Numbered from the stretch's first letter, positions 9,077 through 19,620 are shown. The stretch is 64,000 bases of DNA from Sulfidibacter corallicola (GCF_017498545.1 NZ_CP071793.1:3861501-3925500); one strand, 5' to 3'. Translations and numbers: made by a program. The notes: a model not told the origin generated them from the sequence alone.

Positions 9077-10333
9077 TCATTTGGGGAACGGAAGCAAAAC
9101 TTGGACGGGGGTATCCGATTCGAATTCAGCGGAGGGCGGCAACCTGATCAGGGTTTCCCAGTGCGAGAAACGGATGACATCGCCGGAACCGGAGGTGGGC
9201 AATGGCGTGACGCACAGGCCGGTCGGCGTGGGTGTAAAGGAGCCACCGGCGAAAAAGGGAAAGCGGGCGCGGTTGGCACATGCGGTGGCGAGGGGCATCG
9301 TCGTCCAGAGGGGTTCTCGAAAGGAACCGGTGGCGAGCGCGCGCACCAGCGGCGTCACGTACAACAGGGTGCCCACCATGGCGGACACGGGATTGCCCGG
9401 CAACCCGAACAGAAAGGTGCCCTCCGGATGGCGCCCGAACCAGACGGGCTTGCCCGGTTTCATGCGCACCTTGTGGAACTGGGGCACGAAACCGGCGCGC
9501 TCGGCGGCCTCGGGCACGAAATCGAAACGTCCCATGGAGACGCCGCCGGTCAGGACCAACACATCGAGATCGGTATTGACTTCGAGGCAGGCCCGAGTCT
9601 GGGCCAGGTCGTCGGGAAACACCCCCAGTTGGACGATCTCGACGCTGGGCGCTTCCAGTAGCCCGGCCAGCGCCAAGGCGTTCGTGTTGTAGATCTGGCC
9701 GGGCGCGAGGGGACGATGGTAGGGCACCACTTCGTCCCCGGTCGTGGCGATCCCGATGCGGATCTTGCGCCGCACCCGCACCCGCCGAACCCCCTGCGAC
9801 AGGAGACCGCCCAGCTCGCCGGCCCGCACGAGCGTGCCCTCCGGGTACAGCGGCTCCCCGGCACGCGCGTTTTCGCCCTGGCGCCGGATGTGACGGCCAC
9901 CGTGAATCTCGCCCTCCAGCACCGCGATCTCGTATGGGTTTCCGGCTTCGTCGGTTTCGGTTTCGAAGCGCACCTGCTCGACCATCTCCACCGTATCGGT
10001 CGAGCTGGGCACCGGGGCGCCGGTCATGATGCGCACGCATTCGCCCGGGCCCGGCATCAATTGGTCCGGCGGATCACCGGCGGCCACGGTGCCGACCACG
10101 CGCAATCGGCCGCCCGAGGCGCCGAGGAACGCGATACCGTCCATCGCGGACTGGTCGAATCCGGGATGATCCAGGCGACAATCGACCGGTGCGCCCAAGA
10201 CTCTGCCTAGGGCCGCTTCCAGCGCCATGTCTTCGCTGCCGACGAGCGCGCCTGAATGCTCGAAGGCTTGACCGATCAACCGCAACGCTTCTTCCACTTC
10301 GATCATGTACCGCTCCTGTCCCGAAGACTCCAT
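9077..10333 (-). CDS. moeA: Molybdopterin molybdenumtransferase MoeA
   Basis: MoeA inserts molybdate into adenylylated molybdopterin in the last step of molybdenum cofactor synthesis. The 418-residue protein shows the domain I-II motif with HPGFDQSAMDGIAF (the family's P..D.S.MDG signature), the MIMTGAPVP-like segment RIMTGAPVPSSTDTV, the MoCF-binding domain with IATTGDEVV and VLTGGVSMGRFD, and FGLPGNPVSAMV. The C-terminal domain IV ends in LIRLPP. The open frame extends to 10372, but the ATG at 10333 has a GAGGAGG site with 5-nt spacing and is preferred. No other moa/mob gene is in the window, so it stands alone here. Confidence 0.95.
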   Translation of the reverse strand: MESSGQERYMIEVEEALRLIGQAFEHSGALVGSEDMALEAALGRVLGAPVDCRLDHPGFDQSAMDGIAFLGASGGRLRVVGTVAAGDPPDQLMPGPGECVRIMTGAPVPSSTDTVEMVEQVRFETETDEAGNPYEIAVLEGEIHGGRHIRRQGENARAGEPLYPEGTLVRAGELGGLLSQGVRRVRVRRKIRIGIATTGDEVVPYHRPLAPGQIYNTNALALAGLLEAPSVEIVQLGVFPDDLAQTRACLEVNTDLDVLVLTGGVSMGRFDFVPEAAERAGFVPQFHKVRMKPGKPVWFGRHPEGTFLFGLPGNPVSAMVGTLLYVTPLVRALATGSFREPLWTTMPLATACANRARFPFFAGGSFTPTPTGLCVTPLPTSGSGDVIRFSHWETLIRLPPSAEFESDTPVQVLLPFPK

Positions 10334-10966
10334 GGCGACCTCCTCAGTGGACCCTGATTCCCGTCCTGTCATTATGAACTCCAGGTTTTAGCAGAGCCTC
10401 GAAGCCTTCCGCAAGCCCGATGCGCCGTTCGTCGCGCGACAGGCACCCTCCGGCATGACGAGGAAAGGGTGTCGGGCACCCCCAGGCTCTCCGTTTTCCA
10501 AACGAAAGTGGGTCGAAGCCGCGATCGGTCCGGGCGGACCTCTGCAGTTCCACCCGCGAAAAACAGCGCTTCCCAGAAAAAGCAACCGTATAACACAAGC
10601 CAAAATGCAGCGCAAAGCCACCCCGTCACGAGCACGGAAGATAGTATCAGGGTCGACCACATACAGCGATGACGCCACACTGGGACCGGCTCGCGCGACG
10701 GGTTCCAGCCGCCCGAAATCGGCCGTGCGTGATCCAGGTCATCCGGGTCGGGGATCGGGTGAACACGGCCGTCACGGTCGGGTCCCGACCGAACGGCGGG
10801 GCGGCACCGAGCCCGGTTTTTCGAGGGTTTGCCACAACCCCAATCGCGAGTTTGGGTTGCGAAGGAGTTCGTGGTAAAGTTGATTGTTTAATCATGTGCT
10901 CTGATTACAGAATCAAGCTTACTCAATTGTGCTATGTTTTGGCCATGAAACAATCAAGGAGCCTGT
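10334..10966. other. Divergent intergenic region, about 630 bp
   Basis: This is the spacer between leftward moeA and rightward zinc-ribbon gene. No frame looks coding. The part from about 10870 to 10966 is clearly A+T-richer than the surroundings, which is usual for a promoter region. I could not place a -35/-10 pair with acceptable spacing. The ribosome binding site AAGGAG for the downstream gene lies at about 10955-10960. Confidence 0.45.
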
Positions 10967-12793
10967 ATGATTATCACCTGTCCTTCATGTGGTGCGCGCT
11001 ACAAAGTCAAAGACGAGTTGATCACCGAAAAAGGCAAAAAGGTCAAATGCAAGAAGTGCACATCCATCTTCAAAGCATTTCCCGGTGATAAATCCGTCTT
11101 GGTCTCGTCCCCAAAGACGCCTGTCGCCAAACCACAAGCCGCGCCTTCGACCGCCGCCCCGGCCAGCGCCGGTGCCGGTATCAAGGTCAAGGTCGGCGGA
11201 CAACAACCCGCTACTCAACCCGCGGCCCCGCCCCCTACGGAGACGGACGCGCCGGCGACCGTGAGCGCACAAGCCACGGTTCGGGTCGATCGCAGCATGT
11301 TGCAGGATTACCTCAAGCAGGCCCAGAACCAATCACTGTCCGACAAGGACGCCGCGACACCGGCCCCCTCGATCAGCGCCTTCGCCCAGGAAGAAGACGA
11401 TTTCACGCCGCCCGAGCCGCCGAAAGACGAGTCGGCCACCGTCCAGATCGATCCCAACCAGATCGCCCCGTCACACGGCCTCGACGCCGGCTCAACCGTC
11501 GCGGTCGATCGCGACAAGCTCAACAGCCTGCTGCAACAGTCGGACCTGGACACCGGTCGCGATACGGGCATTGACGCCGGCTCCACCGTCGCCGTCGACC
11601 GCTCCCAACTGGACCACATGCTTCAGAAGAACGAACCGCCCGCCGCACCGGAACCTCCGGCGGAGAACCAGGACGCCGGGGCCACCCTGGCCGTCGACCG
11701 TTCGCAACTGGATGCCTTCCTCAAGGAAAAAGGTCCGGAAGACCTGGTGCAACCACCCACCGACGATGCCGGTTCGACGGTCGCCGTCGACCGCTCGCAG
11801 TTGGACGCCTTCCTCAGCGAAAGCGGTTCGGATCCCGACTTCGGCGAAGTGGGTTTCGACGAGAGTGAAGACGAGGAACCCTTCGGCGCGCCGGCCCAAG
11901 ACAACGGCGATGCCGGTGCCACCGTCGCCGTCGATCGTTCGCAACTGGACCAATTCCTGAAAAAAGCCGCGGCCGAAGAAGCGGACACGCCGGCCCCGCC
12001 GTCGTTCGACGATTTCAAGGAAGAAGAAGACCCGCTGGGCGATTCGTTCGGCGGCTTCGGCGACGTAAAAAACCCGGTACAGCCGTCACCCGCGGACACG
12101 CTCCTGCCCAGCGACGACTCCCAGGATCGGCACGAGGACGGGGAAATCCCCGAGGACGATACCGCGACCCTGGCGATGGAACCCACCAAACGACCTCACG
12201 AACAGACCCAGGACCCCCTCGATCAAGCGGTCAATTTCTCGCTCGACGAAGAGAACGAAGGCGAAGAGGCCTGGAAGCAGCCGACACCGAGCCCCGATTT
12301 CCCCACCGACGAAGAACTCGGCATTCAGGAAGACGACCCGTTCAAGACGGTGCACGCCGACGAACCGCCCAACTTCAAGGATGTGGACGCCTCGGATTTC
12401 GGTTTGGATCAGCCGGAACCGGAACTGTCACCCACCGAGCGGGCCGCTCATCTGGACGAAGCCCCGCCACCGCCGCCGGCCGATCAGCCCAGCATTCCGC
12501 TGGACGACGCGGGTGCCGGCGCCTCCCAGGGCCCGACCTTCCAAGCCTGGATCGACGACCAAGTCTATCCGGACCTGACGCTGGAATCGCTGGAGCGCTG
12601 GGTCATCGAAGACCGCCTCCTGGAAACCGACCTCCTGGCCCCCAACGGCTCCGAAGACTACACCCGTGCGGACGAAGTGCCCGAGGTGGCCGCCTTCTTC
12701 CAGAAGCACGGCAAATCCGGCACGCCGCCAGAACCCGCGCCCCCTGAGAAGAAAGGCTTCTTTGGGTGGCTCAAGTCACTGTTCAAAAAGTAG
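10967..12793 (+). CDS. MJ0042-type zinc-ribbon protein with repeated TVAVDRSQLD motifs and GYF_2-like C-terminus
   Basis: This is a 608-residue protein that starts with a four-cysteine ribbon (CPSCGARY...CKKC, residues 5-31), the MJ0042/'finger-like' domain common in Myxococcota and Acidobacteriota. A Pro/Ala-rich linker follows. Between about residues 102 and 330 there are seven copies of a short motif (x-T-V-x-V-D-R-S-x-L-D-x-x-L), separated by acidic Pro-rich spacers. After a long acidic low-complexity part, residues about 525-590 (YPDLTLESLERWVIEDRL...RADEVPEVAAFF) resemble a GYF_2 domain. The end is a basic-hydrophobic patch (GFFGWLKSLFKK) that could touch a membrane. AAGGAG precedes the ATG by 5 nt. 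The function is unknown. The repeats look like short linear docking or phosphorylation motifs. Confidence 0.8.
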   Translation: MIITCPSCGARYKVKDELITEKGKKVKCKKCTSIFKAFPGDKSVLVSSPKTPVAKPQAAPSTAAPASAGAGIKVKVGGQQPATQPAAPPPTETDAPATVSAQATVRVDRSMLQDYLKQAQNQSLSDKDAATPAPSISAFAQEEDDFTPPEPPKDESATVQIDPNQIAPSHGLDAGSTVAVDRDKLNSLLQQSDLDTGRDTGIDAGSTVAVDRSQLDHMLQKNEPPAAPEPPAENQDAGATLAVDRSQLDAFLKEKGPEDLVQPPTDDAGSTVAVDRSQLDAFLSESGSDPDFGEVGFDESEDEEPFGAPAQDNGDAGATVAVDRSQLDQFLKKAAAEEADTPAPPSFDDFKEEEDPLGDSFGGFGDVKNPVQPSPADTLLPSDDSQDRHEDGEIPEDDTATLAMEPTKRPHEQTQDPLDQAVNFSLDEENEGEEAWKQPTPSPDFPTDEELGIQEDDPFKTVHADEPPNFKDVDASDFGLDQPEPELSPTERAAHLDEAPPPPPADQPSIPLDDAGAGASQGPTFQAWIDDQVYPDLTLESLERWVIEDRLLETDLLAPNGSEDYTRADEVPEVAAFFQKHGKSGTPPEPAPPEKKGFFGWLKSLFKK

Positions 12794-12808
12794 TCCTTTG
12801 CCCACCTC

Positions 12809-12843
12809 GTTCACCCGCTTATGCTGAAGCTCGGCGGGTGAAC
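12809..12843 (+). terminator. Hairpin after the zinc-ribbon gene
   Basis: GTTCACCCGC (12809-12818) and GCGGGTGAAC (12834-12843) form a perfect 10-bp stem with a 15-nt loop, 16 bp after the stop codon. There is no U-run, so it may be an mRNA-stabilising hairpin or a weak terminator and not a classical intrinsic terminator. Confidence 0.35.
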
Positions 12844-12902
12844 GGTCACGGTCCTCACGACCGAAGCCGTCGGAAACGACACTCCTCTCAGGCAGGTAAA
12901 CC

Positions 12903-13493
12903 ATGTCGGTTGGAATGGACTTGATCCTCAAAATCGAGCGGGATTTCATGGTGCTCCGCAAGGAGTACACCCTCTTTTTCAACGACGTCAACAAAATCGA
13001 ACCCTACGAGCTACGCGATTCGCTGTCCGCCGACATCAAACGCCTGCGCAACATGAGCAACCTGCGCACGGAAGAACAGTTCCGCGCCACCAACTTAATC
13101 GCCAAGTGCCAGTCCCACCTGCAGTTGTGGGCACGCCAGACGGACCGCAAATTCAACGGGGACCCGTTGCTGGCCGCACGCAAGAAGCGCCTGCTCAGCC
13201 AGGACAAGCTCGCCAAAAAAGAAAAACAGGCCACCAAGAAGAAATCGAACGTCAAGAAGGTGGTCCTCGACGATCCCAACAATCAACGCGAGCGCGTGGT
13301 GGAGCTCTACGACGAGTACATGCGCCTCAACCTGATGCTGGGCTCGCGCAAAATGGCGAACTTCGCCAAGTTCCAATCGTTCATCAGCAACCAGACCACC
13401 AAGATCAAGCAAACGAAGCGCGTCGAGAAGGTGGCCTACGAGGTGCTGGTTCAGGACGACAAGGTCGTCATCCGCTCGCGTTCGTCCAAATAA
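12903..13493 (+). CDS. MXAN_5187-like conserved protein
   Basis: This 196-residue protein is probably cytoplasmic. The N-terminal 90 residues (IERDFMVLRKEYTLFFN...RLRNMSNLRTEEQFRATNL...) resemble by eye the C-terminal domain of the MXAN_5187-type family. That domain has a conserved 'RDF..LR.EY..FFN ... LR.....R.EEQFR' pattern and is often found with gliding-motility or signalling genes in Myxococcota. A Lys-rich linker (about 96-125) and a second helical/beta region (about 128-196) follow. The gene sits 110 bp behind the zinc-ribbon gene on the same strand and may be co-transcribed with it. The ATG at 12903 has AGGCAGG upstream. Its biochemical role is not known. Confidence 0.7.
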   Translation: MSVGMDLILKIERDFMVLRKEYTLFFNDVNKIEPYELRDSLSADIKRLRNMSNLRTEEQFRATNLIAKCQSHLQLWARQTDRKFNGDPLLAARKKRLLSQDKLAKKEKQATKKKSNVKKVVLDDPNNQRERVVELYDEYMRLNLMLGSRKMANFAKFQSFISNQTTKIKQTKRVEKVAYEVLVQDDKVVIRSRSSK

Positions 13494-13498
13494 CGGCG

Positions 13499-14245
13499 TC
13501 AGTCCGCGAACACCTCGACCAAATAATCCAATCCAGCGGCCGTCAAAGCCCCGTGCCAGCTCAACAGCTCACCGTCGACCAGGCGAAAGCGTTCGCGCGT
13601 CATTCCCGTGGCCTGGGCCAGCTCGTCGATGTGCTTGGCCTTGAACGGGAAAGGTTCGGAACTCAACAGGACGAGATCCGGATCGACCGAAGCCAACTCT
13701 TCGGCACTGACGGCCGGGTAGATGGTCGGGTGGTCGCCAAACACATTCCTGGCCCCGGCCTCCGCGATCAGGCTACTGATATAGGTGCTGCCGTTGATGG
13801 TCATCCAGGGTTTTCGCCAGATCAGGTAGGCGAACGAGCGCTCGCCGGCTCCGGTTCGGGCGACCCGCAATCGCGTCCGGGCCCGTTTCATCTCCTCGAT
13901 CAGTGCCGCCGCGGCGGCGGCCCGGCCCAGCCGGTGACCCAGGTCGGCGACAAACGCCATGGAGGCGTCGACGGAGCAGGGATGCGAGATATGGCAGTCC
14001 AGTCCGGCCTCGGTCAAGGCCTCCCAATCCTCGCGCCGATTCTCCTCGCGGTTCATCAATATCAAGTCCGGTTTCAGCTCGCGAATGCGATCGAGCTTGG
14101 GATCCTTGGTCCCACCCACCTTTTCCAACGAGGCGACTTCCGCGGCGGGATGAATGCAGAATTTGGTCACGGCCAACAGCCGATCGCCGGCACCGAGATC
14201 GAAAACCAGCTTGGTGATACTGGGGCAAAGGGAAACGAGCTTCAA
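13499..14245 (-). CDS. Helical-backbone metal-receptor (BtuF/FhuD-like) protein without signal peptide
   Basis: This 248-residue protein has the two-lobe class III substrate-binding fold used for cobalamin and iron chelates. Its motifs are LVSLCPSITKLVFDLGAGDRL, VGGTKDPKLDRIRELKPDLIL (both typical of the COG0614 group) and a C-terminal AVSAEELASVDPDLVLL. It lacks any signal peptide or lipobox, and no permease or ATPase is next to it. It may therefore be a cytoplasmic binding protein, as seen in some lineages. The open frame begins at TTG 14257, but GGAGG lies inside those first codons. The TTG at 14245, 5 nt downstream of GGAGG, is the likely start. The ligand is uncertain. Cobalamin is possible given the cobalamin riboswitch on metE elsewhere in the window. 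Confidence 0.8.
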   Translation of the reverse strand: MKLVSLCPSITKLVFDLGAGDRLLAVTKFCIHPAAEVASLEKVGGTKDPKLDRIRELKPDLILMNREENRREDWEALTEAGLDCHISHPCSVDASMAFVADLGHRLGRAAAAAALIEEMKRARTRLRVARTGAGERSFAYLIWRKPWMTINGSTYISSLIAEAGARNVFGDHPTIYPAVSAEELASVDPDLVLLSSEPFPFKAKHIDELAQATGMTRERFRLVDGELLSWHGALTAAGLDYLVEVFAD

Positions 14246-14380
14246 GACATCCTCCAAAGGGTCACCGACAGGCAGACCGGAATCGGGTGAAAACCAGGCC
14301 TCTCACCCGAACGCCGACGATCTCATCCCTGCCCGGAAGCAGCGCGCGGTTTCGAGAATCGAACCACCGCGCCCACCACT

Positions 14381-14857
14381 TCACTTCTCGGCGGCACCCG
14401 GATCGGCGGGTGTCTCGCTCCCGGGGGCGGGTTCGGTCCCGGGGGTGGGTTCGGTCCCGGCGGCAGGCTCGGTCCCATAAGTCTTGCGAATATATGCCAG
14501 TACCGCCCGAATCTCGTTTGGATCGAGAATCGGTTTGAAGGCCGGCATACGACCGGTCGGGCCCGATTTGCCGTTCCAAACCGAGTCGTACAGGACTTCG
14601 TCGGATTGCCGGAGTGGACCGCCCGGCTGGGTGAGATCGGCGGCGAGCACGCCACCGCGCACAACGCCCGTCCCATCGCGTTGGTGACAACTGAGACAGT
14701 AACGGATGTAGATCTTTCTGCCCTCCACCATCGGGTCGAGGGGTTTCGCCTCCGTTTTCTCGGCCGAAGAAAAACAACCCATTAATAATGGTAACAGGCA
14801 CATCGTCACCGCGAATCGAAACGATCGTTCGAGCTTCGTAAGTACCGCCTTGCCCAC
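14381..14857 (-). CDS. Lipoprotein c-type cytochrome
   Basis: This is a 158-residue monohaem cytochrome c. The N-terminal signal ends in a lipobox (LLMGC), predicting lipid attachment at Cys and export. The haem site is CLSCH, and a candidate distal Met ligand lies in GRMPAF, both at the usual class I positions. The C-terminus (from about residue 135) is a degenerate repeat of GTEP-A/T-x-G units, encoded by short direct DNA repeats around 14411-14475, and probably serves as a flexible tail. It would carry electrons at the cytoplasmic or outer membrane. No oxidase or reductase gene is adjacent. The start is GTG at 14857 behind GGGAGG. An internal ATG would leave too short a signal. Confidence 0.85.
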   Translation of the reverse strand: MGKAVLTKLERSFRFAVTMCLLPLLMGCFSSAEKTEAKPLDPMVEGRKIYIRYCLSCHQRDGTGVVRGGVLAADLTQPGGPLRQSDEVLYDSVWNGKSGPTGRMPAFKPILDPNEIRAVLAYIRKTYGTEPAAGTEPTPGTEPAPGSETPADPGAAEK

Positions 14858-14958
14858 GTGGCCTCCCGCGCGTCGGCTGACGCCGACGGAATCATCGGCT
14901 CGGGATCCTGCCGATCGACGCCCCTACCCTAACCCATCGTTCGGGAATCCGCCAACCC

Positions 14959-16206
14959 TCATTCGCCGGCGACGGGTCCGTCGGTCGCCAGGCCGCGAGA
15001 GACGCGGTAGCGGAACCCGACCATGGCCACGGCGGCCAGAAGCCCTCCCAGCGCAAATGCCCAAGATCGGCCCAGGTAGTGCCAAACCACACCGAACCAC
15101 AAACTGGCGGGAAGCGCCGTCATGCCCACGACGAAGTGATAGTACCCAAAGGCCGTACCCCGCGATTCGGCACCGGCGAAATCGGCCACCAGGGCCTTTT
15201 CCACCGGTTCGGTCAGTCCGAAGACCACGCCGTAGGCCACGAACAGCACGACCGACAACCAGAGGTCGCCGCTCCACCCGAACCCCAGGTAGATGATCGC
15301 GTATAAAAACCACCCCAGCATCACGAACCGCGCACGACCGAAGCGATCGGACCAGCCGCCGGCCAGCCAGGTCACCAGCATCTTCAATCCGTTGTGGGCG
15401 GCCCACAGAAGGGCGATCCAATGGGCGGGCACACCGGCATCGGACAGGGCCAACAGGAGAAAGGCATCGCTGGCATTGCCCAAGGAGAAGATCGCCAGCA
15501 CGATCAGGAACCAGTGGAAGCGGCGATCGAAGCGCGACCATTCGCGGCGAAGCTCCGGCGGTCGTTTTCCGCCGACGCGGCCGCCCTGGTCCTTGACACC
15601 GAACGCGATCAGGAACATCACCGCGATGCCGGGCAACAGCGCGAACAGGAACACCTGGCGCAGCGACCACTCGGCACCGTAGAGCAGGGCGGCGGCACAA
15701 AGGGGGCCCGCGACCGCACCGGCGTGGTCCATGGCACGATGCACCCCGTAGGCCGCACCCCGGCGCTCCGGCGGAGTGACATCGGCGATCAACGCATCGC
15801 GCGGCGAGGAGCGAAATCCCTTGCCGATGCGATCGGCGAAACGAAGAAAGAGCACCACCGTCCAGGAACCCGCCAACCCGATCAAGGGCCGCACGGCACC
15901 GGCGAGGCCGTACCCGAAAAAAATGAATGGCTTGCGCTTGCCGGTGCGATCGGTCAGATAGCCGGAATACAGTTTCAACAGGGCCGCCGTCGATTCGGCC
16001 ACGCCCTCCACGACCCCCAAGGCGACCGCACCCGTGCCCAGGACCGTGGTGAGGAACAGCGGCAGCAAGGGGTAGATCATTTCACTGGATAGATCGGTAA
16101 AAAAACTGACCAGTCCCAGAGCGATCACGGTTCCCGGCAGCCCGCGCCAGGACGCCGATCCTTTCACGGCGGTACCTCTCGATGATTCGTCGTTGGGAGA
16201 CGCCAC
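14959..16206 (-). CDS. Major facilitator superfamily transporter
   Basis: This inner-membrane protein of 415 residues has about 12 predicted helices. The MFS signature between helices 2 and 3 is seen as GYLTDRTGKRKP. The region DRIGKGFRSSPRDALIADVTPPERRGAAYGVHRAMDHAGAV is the helix 4-5 part, typical of the drug/efflux MFS group often annotated as YxiO/TetA-like. The second half repeats the motif as GGWSDRFGRARFV. The substrate cannot be told from sequence. It may start at GTG 16206 with a weak site (GGTAAG). Divergently placed ettA begins 175 bp away. There are no neighbouring biosynthetic genes that would indicate a cargo. Confidence 0.85.
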   Translation of the reverse strand: MASPNDESSRGTAVKGSASWRGLPGTVIALGLVSFFTDLSSEMIYPLLPLFLTTVLGTGAVALGVVEGVAESTAALLKLYSGYLTDRTGKRKPFIFFGYGLAGAVRPLIGLAGSWTVVLFLRFADRIGKGFRSSPRDALIADVTPPERRGAAYGVHRAMDHAGAVAGPLCAAALLYGAEWSLRQVFLFALLPGIAVMFLIAFGVKDQGGRVGGKRPPELRREWSRFDRRFHWFLIVLAIFSLGNASDAFLLLALSDAGVPAHWIALLWAAHNGLKMLVTWLAGGWSDRFGRARFVMLGWFLYAIIYLGFGWSGDLWLSVVLFVAYGVVFGLTEPVEKALVADFAGAESRGTAFGYYHFVVGMTALPASLWFGVVWHYLGRSWAFALGGLLAAVAMVGFRYRVSRGLATDGPVAGE

Positions 16207-16381
16207 ATCTTACCGCGCGAAGGGGTCCCACGTGAAACCGGAAGTGGGTGAGGCGAACGAAGGATGGCGGTTCGGGCTGTCGATCGAACCCGCCATTTGC
16301 ACGAGGCTCAGACTTTACGGAGAGGCTCCGTCGATGTAGGATGAGCCATTATTTCGCACTTCACATCACGAGGAACCACCC

Positions 16382-18058
<1,677 letters not shown>

Positions 18059-18060
18059 GA

Positions 18061-18088
18061 AAAAGGCGACCCCCGGGTCGCCTTTTTT
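18061..18088 (+). terminator. Rho-independent terminator of ettA
   Basis: AAAAGGCGACCC and GGGTCGCC form a tight stem (18065-18072 with 18075-18082), followed by six T residues. It lies 2 bp after the ettA stop codon. Confidence 0.9.
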
Positions 18089-18206
18089 ATGCGCCCTTCG
18101 AAGCGATCCAACACAGGAGTTCCCGCATGCCGAGAGAGACGTCGTCGCTGTAGGATAGTCTGTTGTGTGTCAACCCTAAAATTGGGGGAGGAATGCGGAA
18201 ATCTTG

Positions 18207-19268
18207 TCAGGTTTTGCACATCTTTTCCGCAGACGCACACTTTTGAAAATCCTCCTGGTACGGAACTCCTGTTTTTAGAATTGCCCGCATGAGCACCAAC
18301 AATTTGCGCATGACCGCCACGACAGCGGCCTTTTTCGACTTTCCTTTGCGTATCAACCGCTCGTAGAATGTTTTCATTTGTTCGTTAAAACGGCAGGCTG
18401 TCAGCGCAGGCATGTAAAGCCCCGCTCGCAGTACCGCTGAGCCTTTGCGACTTATAATCGTCGTTTTTTTCACCGAGGTCCCCGATTCGAACTTTGACGG
18501 GTTTAACCCTGCAAATGCACCGACTTGGCGGCTTCGCGCAAATCTTCGGAGATCTCCCATTTCAGCGATGACCATTACAGCAGTGAGGAAACCGATCCCT
18601 TTTATCGTGCATAACAAGTCCACATCCTTCTTGAGTTTTGGGGTCCGGTTGAGAAGCTTTTTGATTTCCTTCTCGACCCGATCGATATGGTCTTGTAGCT
18701 CCTTGAGATGTTTTTTTCGAATCTTCTGAACCGCTTCGATTTGCAGCGGCTGACCTGCCCGATTCCCCTCGGCTACCTGGAGTTCGACATACTCCTGCCT
18801 GCATCGCCACAAGTCCTTGAGAATCTGATAGGTCCGACTCGGAATCGTTTGAATTTTAGGTTTGCGTTCTTGACCGAAAAGGGCAAGCAATCGAGCATCC
18901 ACCCGATCGGTTTTATTTCGAAGACCTCGGCTTTTTGCGTAAGCGGCCGTGAGCGAGGGGGTGATCATACAGATGGATGGCCCCTTGTTCATCGACAGCC
19001 ACAAACGTAATTCCTCGGCGTATCTTCCACAGTCCTCCATCACGACCCAGACATGCTCTTTGAAAGGTTCGGGAAACCCAAGAGCCTCATCAAGCCAGGT
19101 CAAGGCATCTTCTGCCCCTGTGAGAGTCCTTGGGAATTTACGAGCGGGAATGCGGTGAAATGGGATGTCTTTCTCGAATGGGACGCCTTTCTCGGTGGAA
19201 ACATAAGCGATATCGAAGGTGTTTTTGCTAACGTCAATGCCGGTCCAGGCGGTTAGGGTCTTGGTCAT
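18207..19268 (-). CDS. IS110-family transposase
   Basis: This 353-residue transposase has an N-terminal RuvC-like DEDD catalytic domain. It starts with WTGIDVSKNTFDIA (first D), followed by VVMEDCGRY (E), and KTDRVDARLLA (the D-x-x-D part), so all the acidic residues appear intact. The C-terminal Tnp_20 domain holds IKGIGFLTAVMVIAEMGDLRRFARSRQVGAFAGLNPS and the conserved serine region (SRKGSAVLRAGLY). The open frame extends upstream to 19373, but the ATG at 19268 is 6 nt behind GGAGG and gives the canonical start. No frameshift is seen, so it may be functional. The protein would act with an element-encoded bridge RNA if it behaves like IS621-type members. Confidence 0.92.
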   Translation of the reverse strand: MTKTLTAWTGIDVSKNTFDIAYVSTEKGVPFEKDIPFHRIPARKFPRTLTGAEDALTWLDEALGFPEPFKEHVWVVMEDCGRYAEELRLWLSMNKGPSICMITPSLTAAYAKSRGLRNKTDRVDARLLALFGQERKPKIQTIPSRTYQILKDLWRCRQEYVELQVAEGNRAGQPLQIEAVQKIRKKHLKELQDHIDRVEKEIKKLLNRTPKLKKDVDLLCTIKGIGFLTAVMVIAEMGDLRRFARSRQVGAFAGLNPSKFESGTSVKKTTIISRKGSAVLRAGLYMPALTACRFNEQMKTFYERLIRKGKSKKAAVVAVMRKLLVLMRAILKTGVPYQEDFQKCASAEKMCKT

Positions 19269-19489
19269 GAAGAGCCTCCACAATGCCGAAGAGGTGAAGG
19301 ACGGTACACACCGCAAAAGCCAAACCTGCAAAAACACGGACTTGAAGAATCCCAGATAGTCTGCGGTTTTCAACGGTGTGGAAAGGGTGAGATGAGCAAA
19401 ATCCTACAGACGAGCTACCCACCAGGGCGCTCAGGTTGGTCGAAGGCTTCATCTCACCCGGCGACTCTGGTCGGCCGGCCGGAGTCGCC
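19269..19489 (-). ncRNA. Candidate bridge-RNA region of the IS110 element
   Basis: The non-coding DNA directly upstream of the transposase contains two strong hairpins. One has 11-bp perfect arms at 19385-19395 and 19449-19459. The other is an 8-bp stem GGCGACTC/GAGTCGCC at 19460-19489. In IS110-group elements the upstream non-coding end can encode a structured RNA that specifies target and donor. Position, size and structure here fit that idea. No sequence homology to a known bridge RNA could be tested. Confidence 0.4.
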
Positions 19490-19593
19490 TAACCGTCTAC
19501 CTAAAAAGTTTTCCACAAGATTCACAGTTTCCACAAAAAGAAAAAAAGAAGCAAAAAAAGAAAAAGGCTACGGCTGTGACGAACTGAATATTA

Positions 19594-19617
19594 ACCATAG
19601 AGCTTGAACTCTATGGT
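19594..19617. repeat. Perfect 9-bp inverted repeat (hairpin)
   Basis: ACCATAGAG (19594-19602) and CTCTATGGT (19609-19617) are exact inverted copies around a 6-nt loop. The hairpin marks the left edge of the palindromic mosaic that surrounds the IS1182 element. It may be a REP-type unit or a terminator-like structure without a T-run. Confidence 0.6.
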
Positions 19618-19620
19618 ACA

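Larger units (their letters stand above)
18207..19489 (-). mobile_element. IS110-family insertion sequence (approximate extent)
   Basis: The element consists of the transposase gene (18207-19268) and the structured non-coding region upstream of it. IS110 elements lack conspicuous terminal inverted repeats, so I cannot fix either end from one copy. The left end should be within 18120-18206 and the right end within 19489-19590. The DNA has lower G+C than the surroundings, which supports recent acquisition. Confidence 0.6.
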
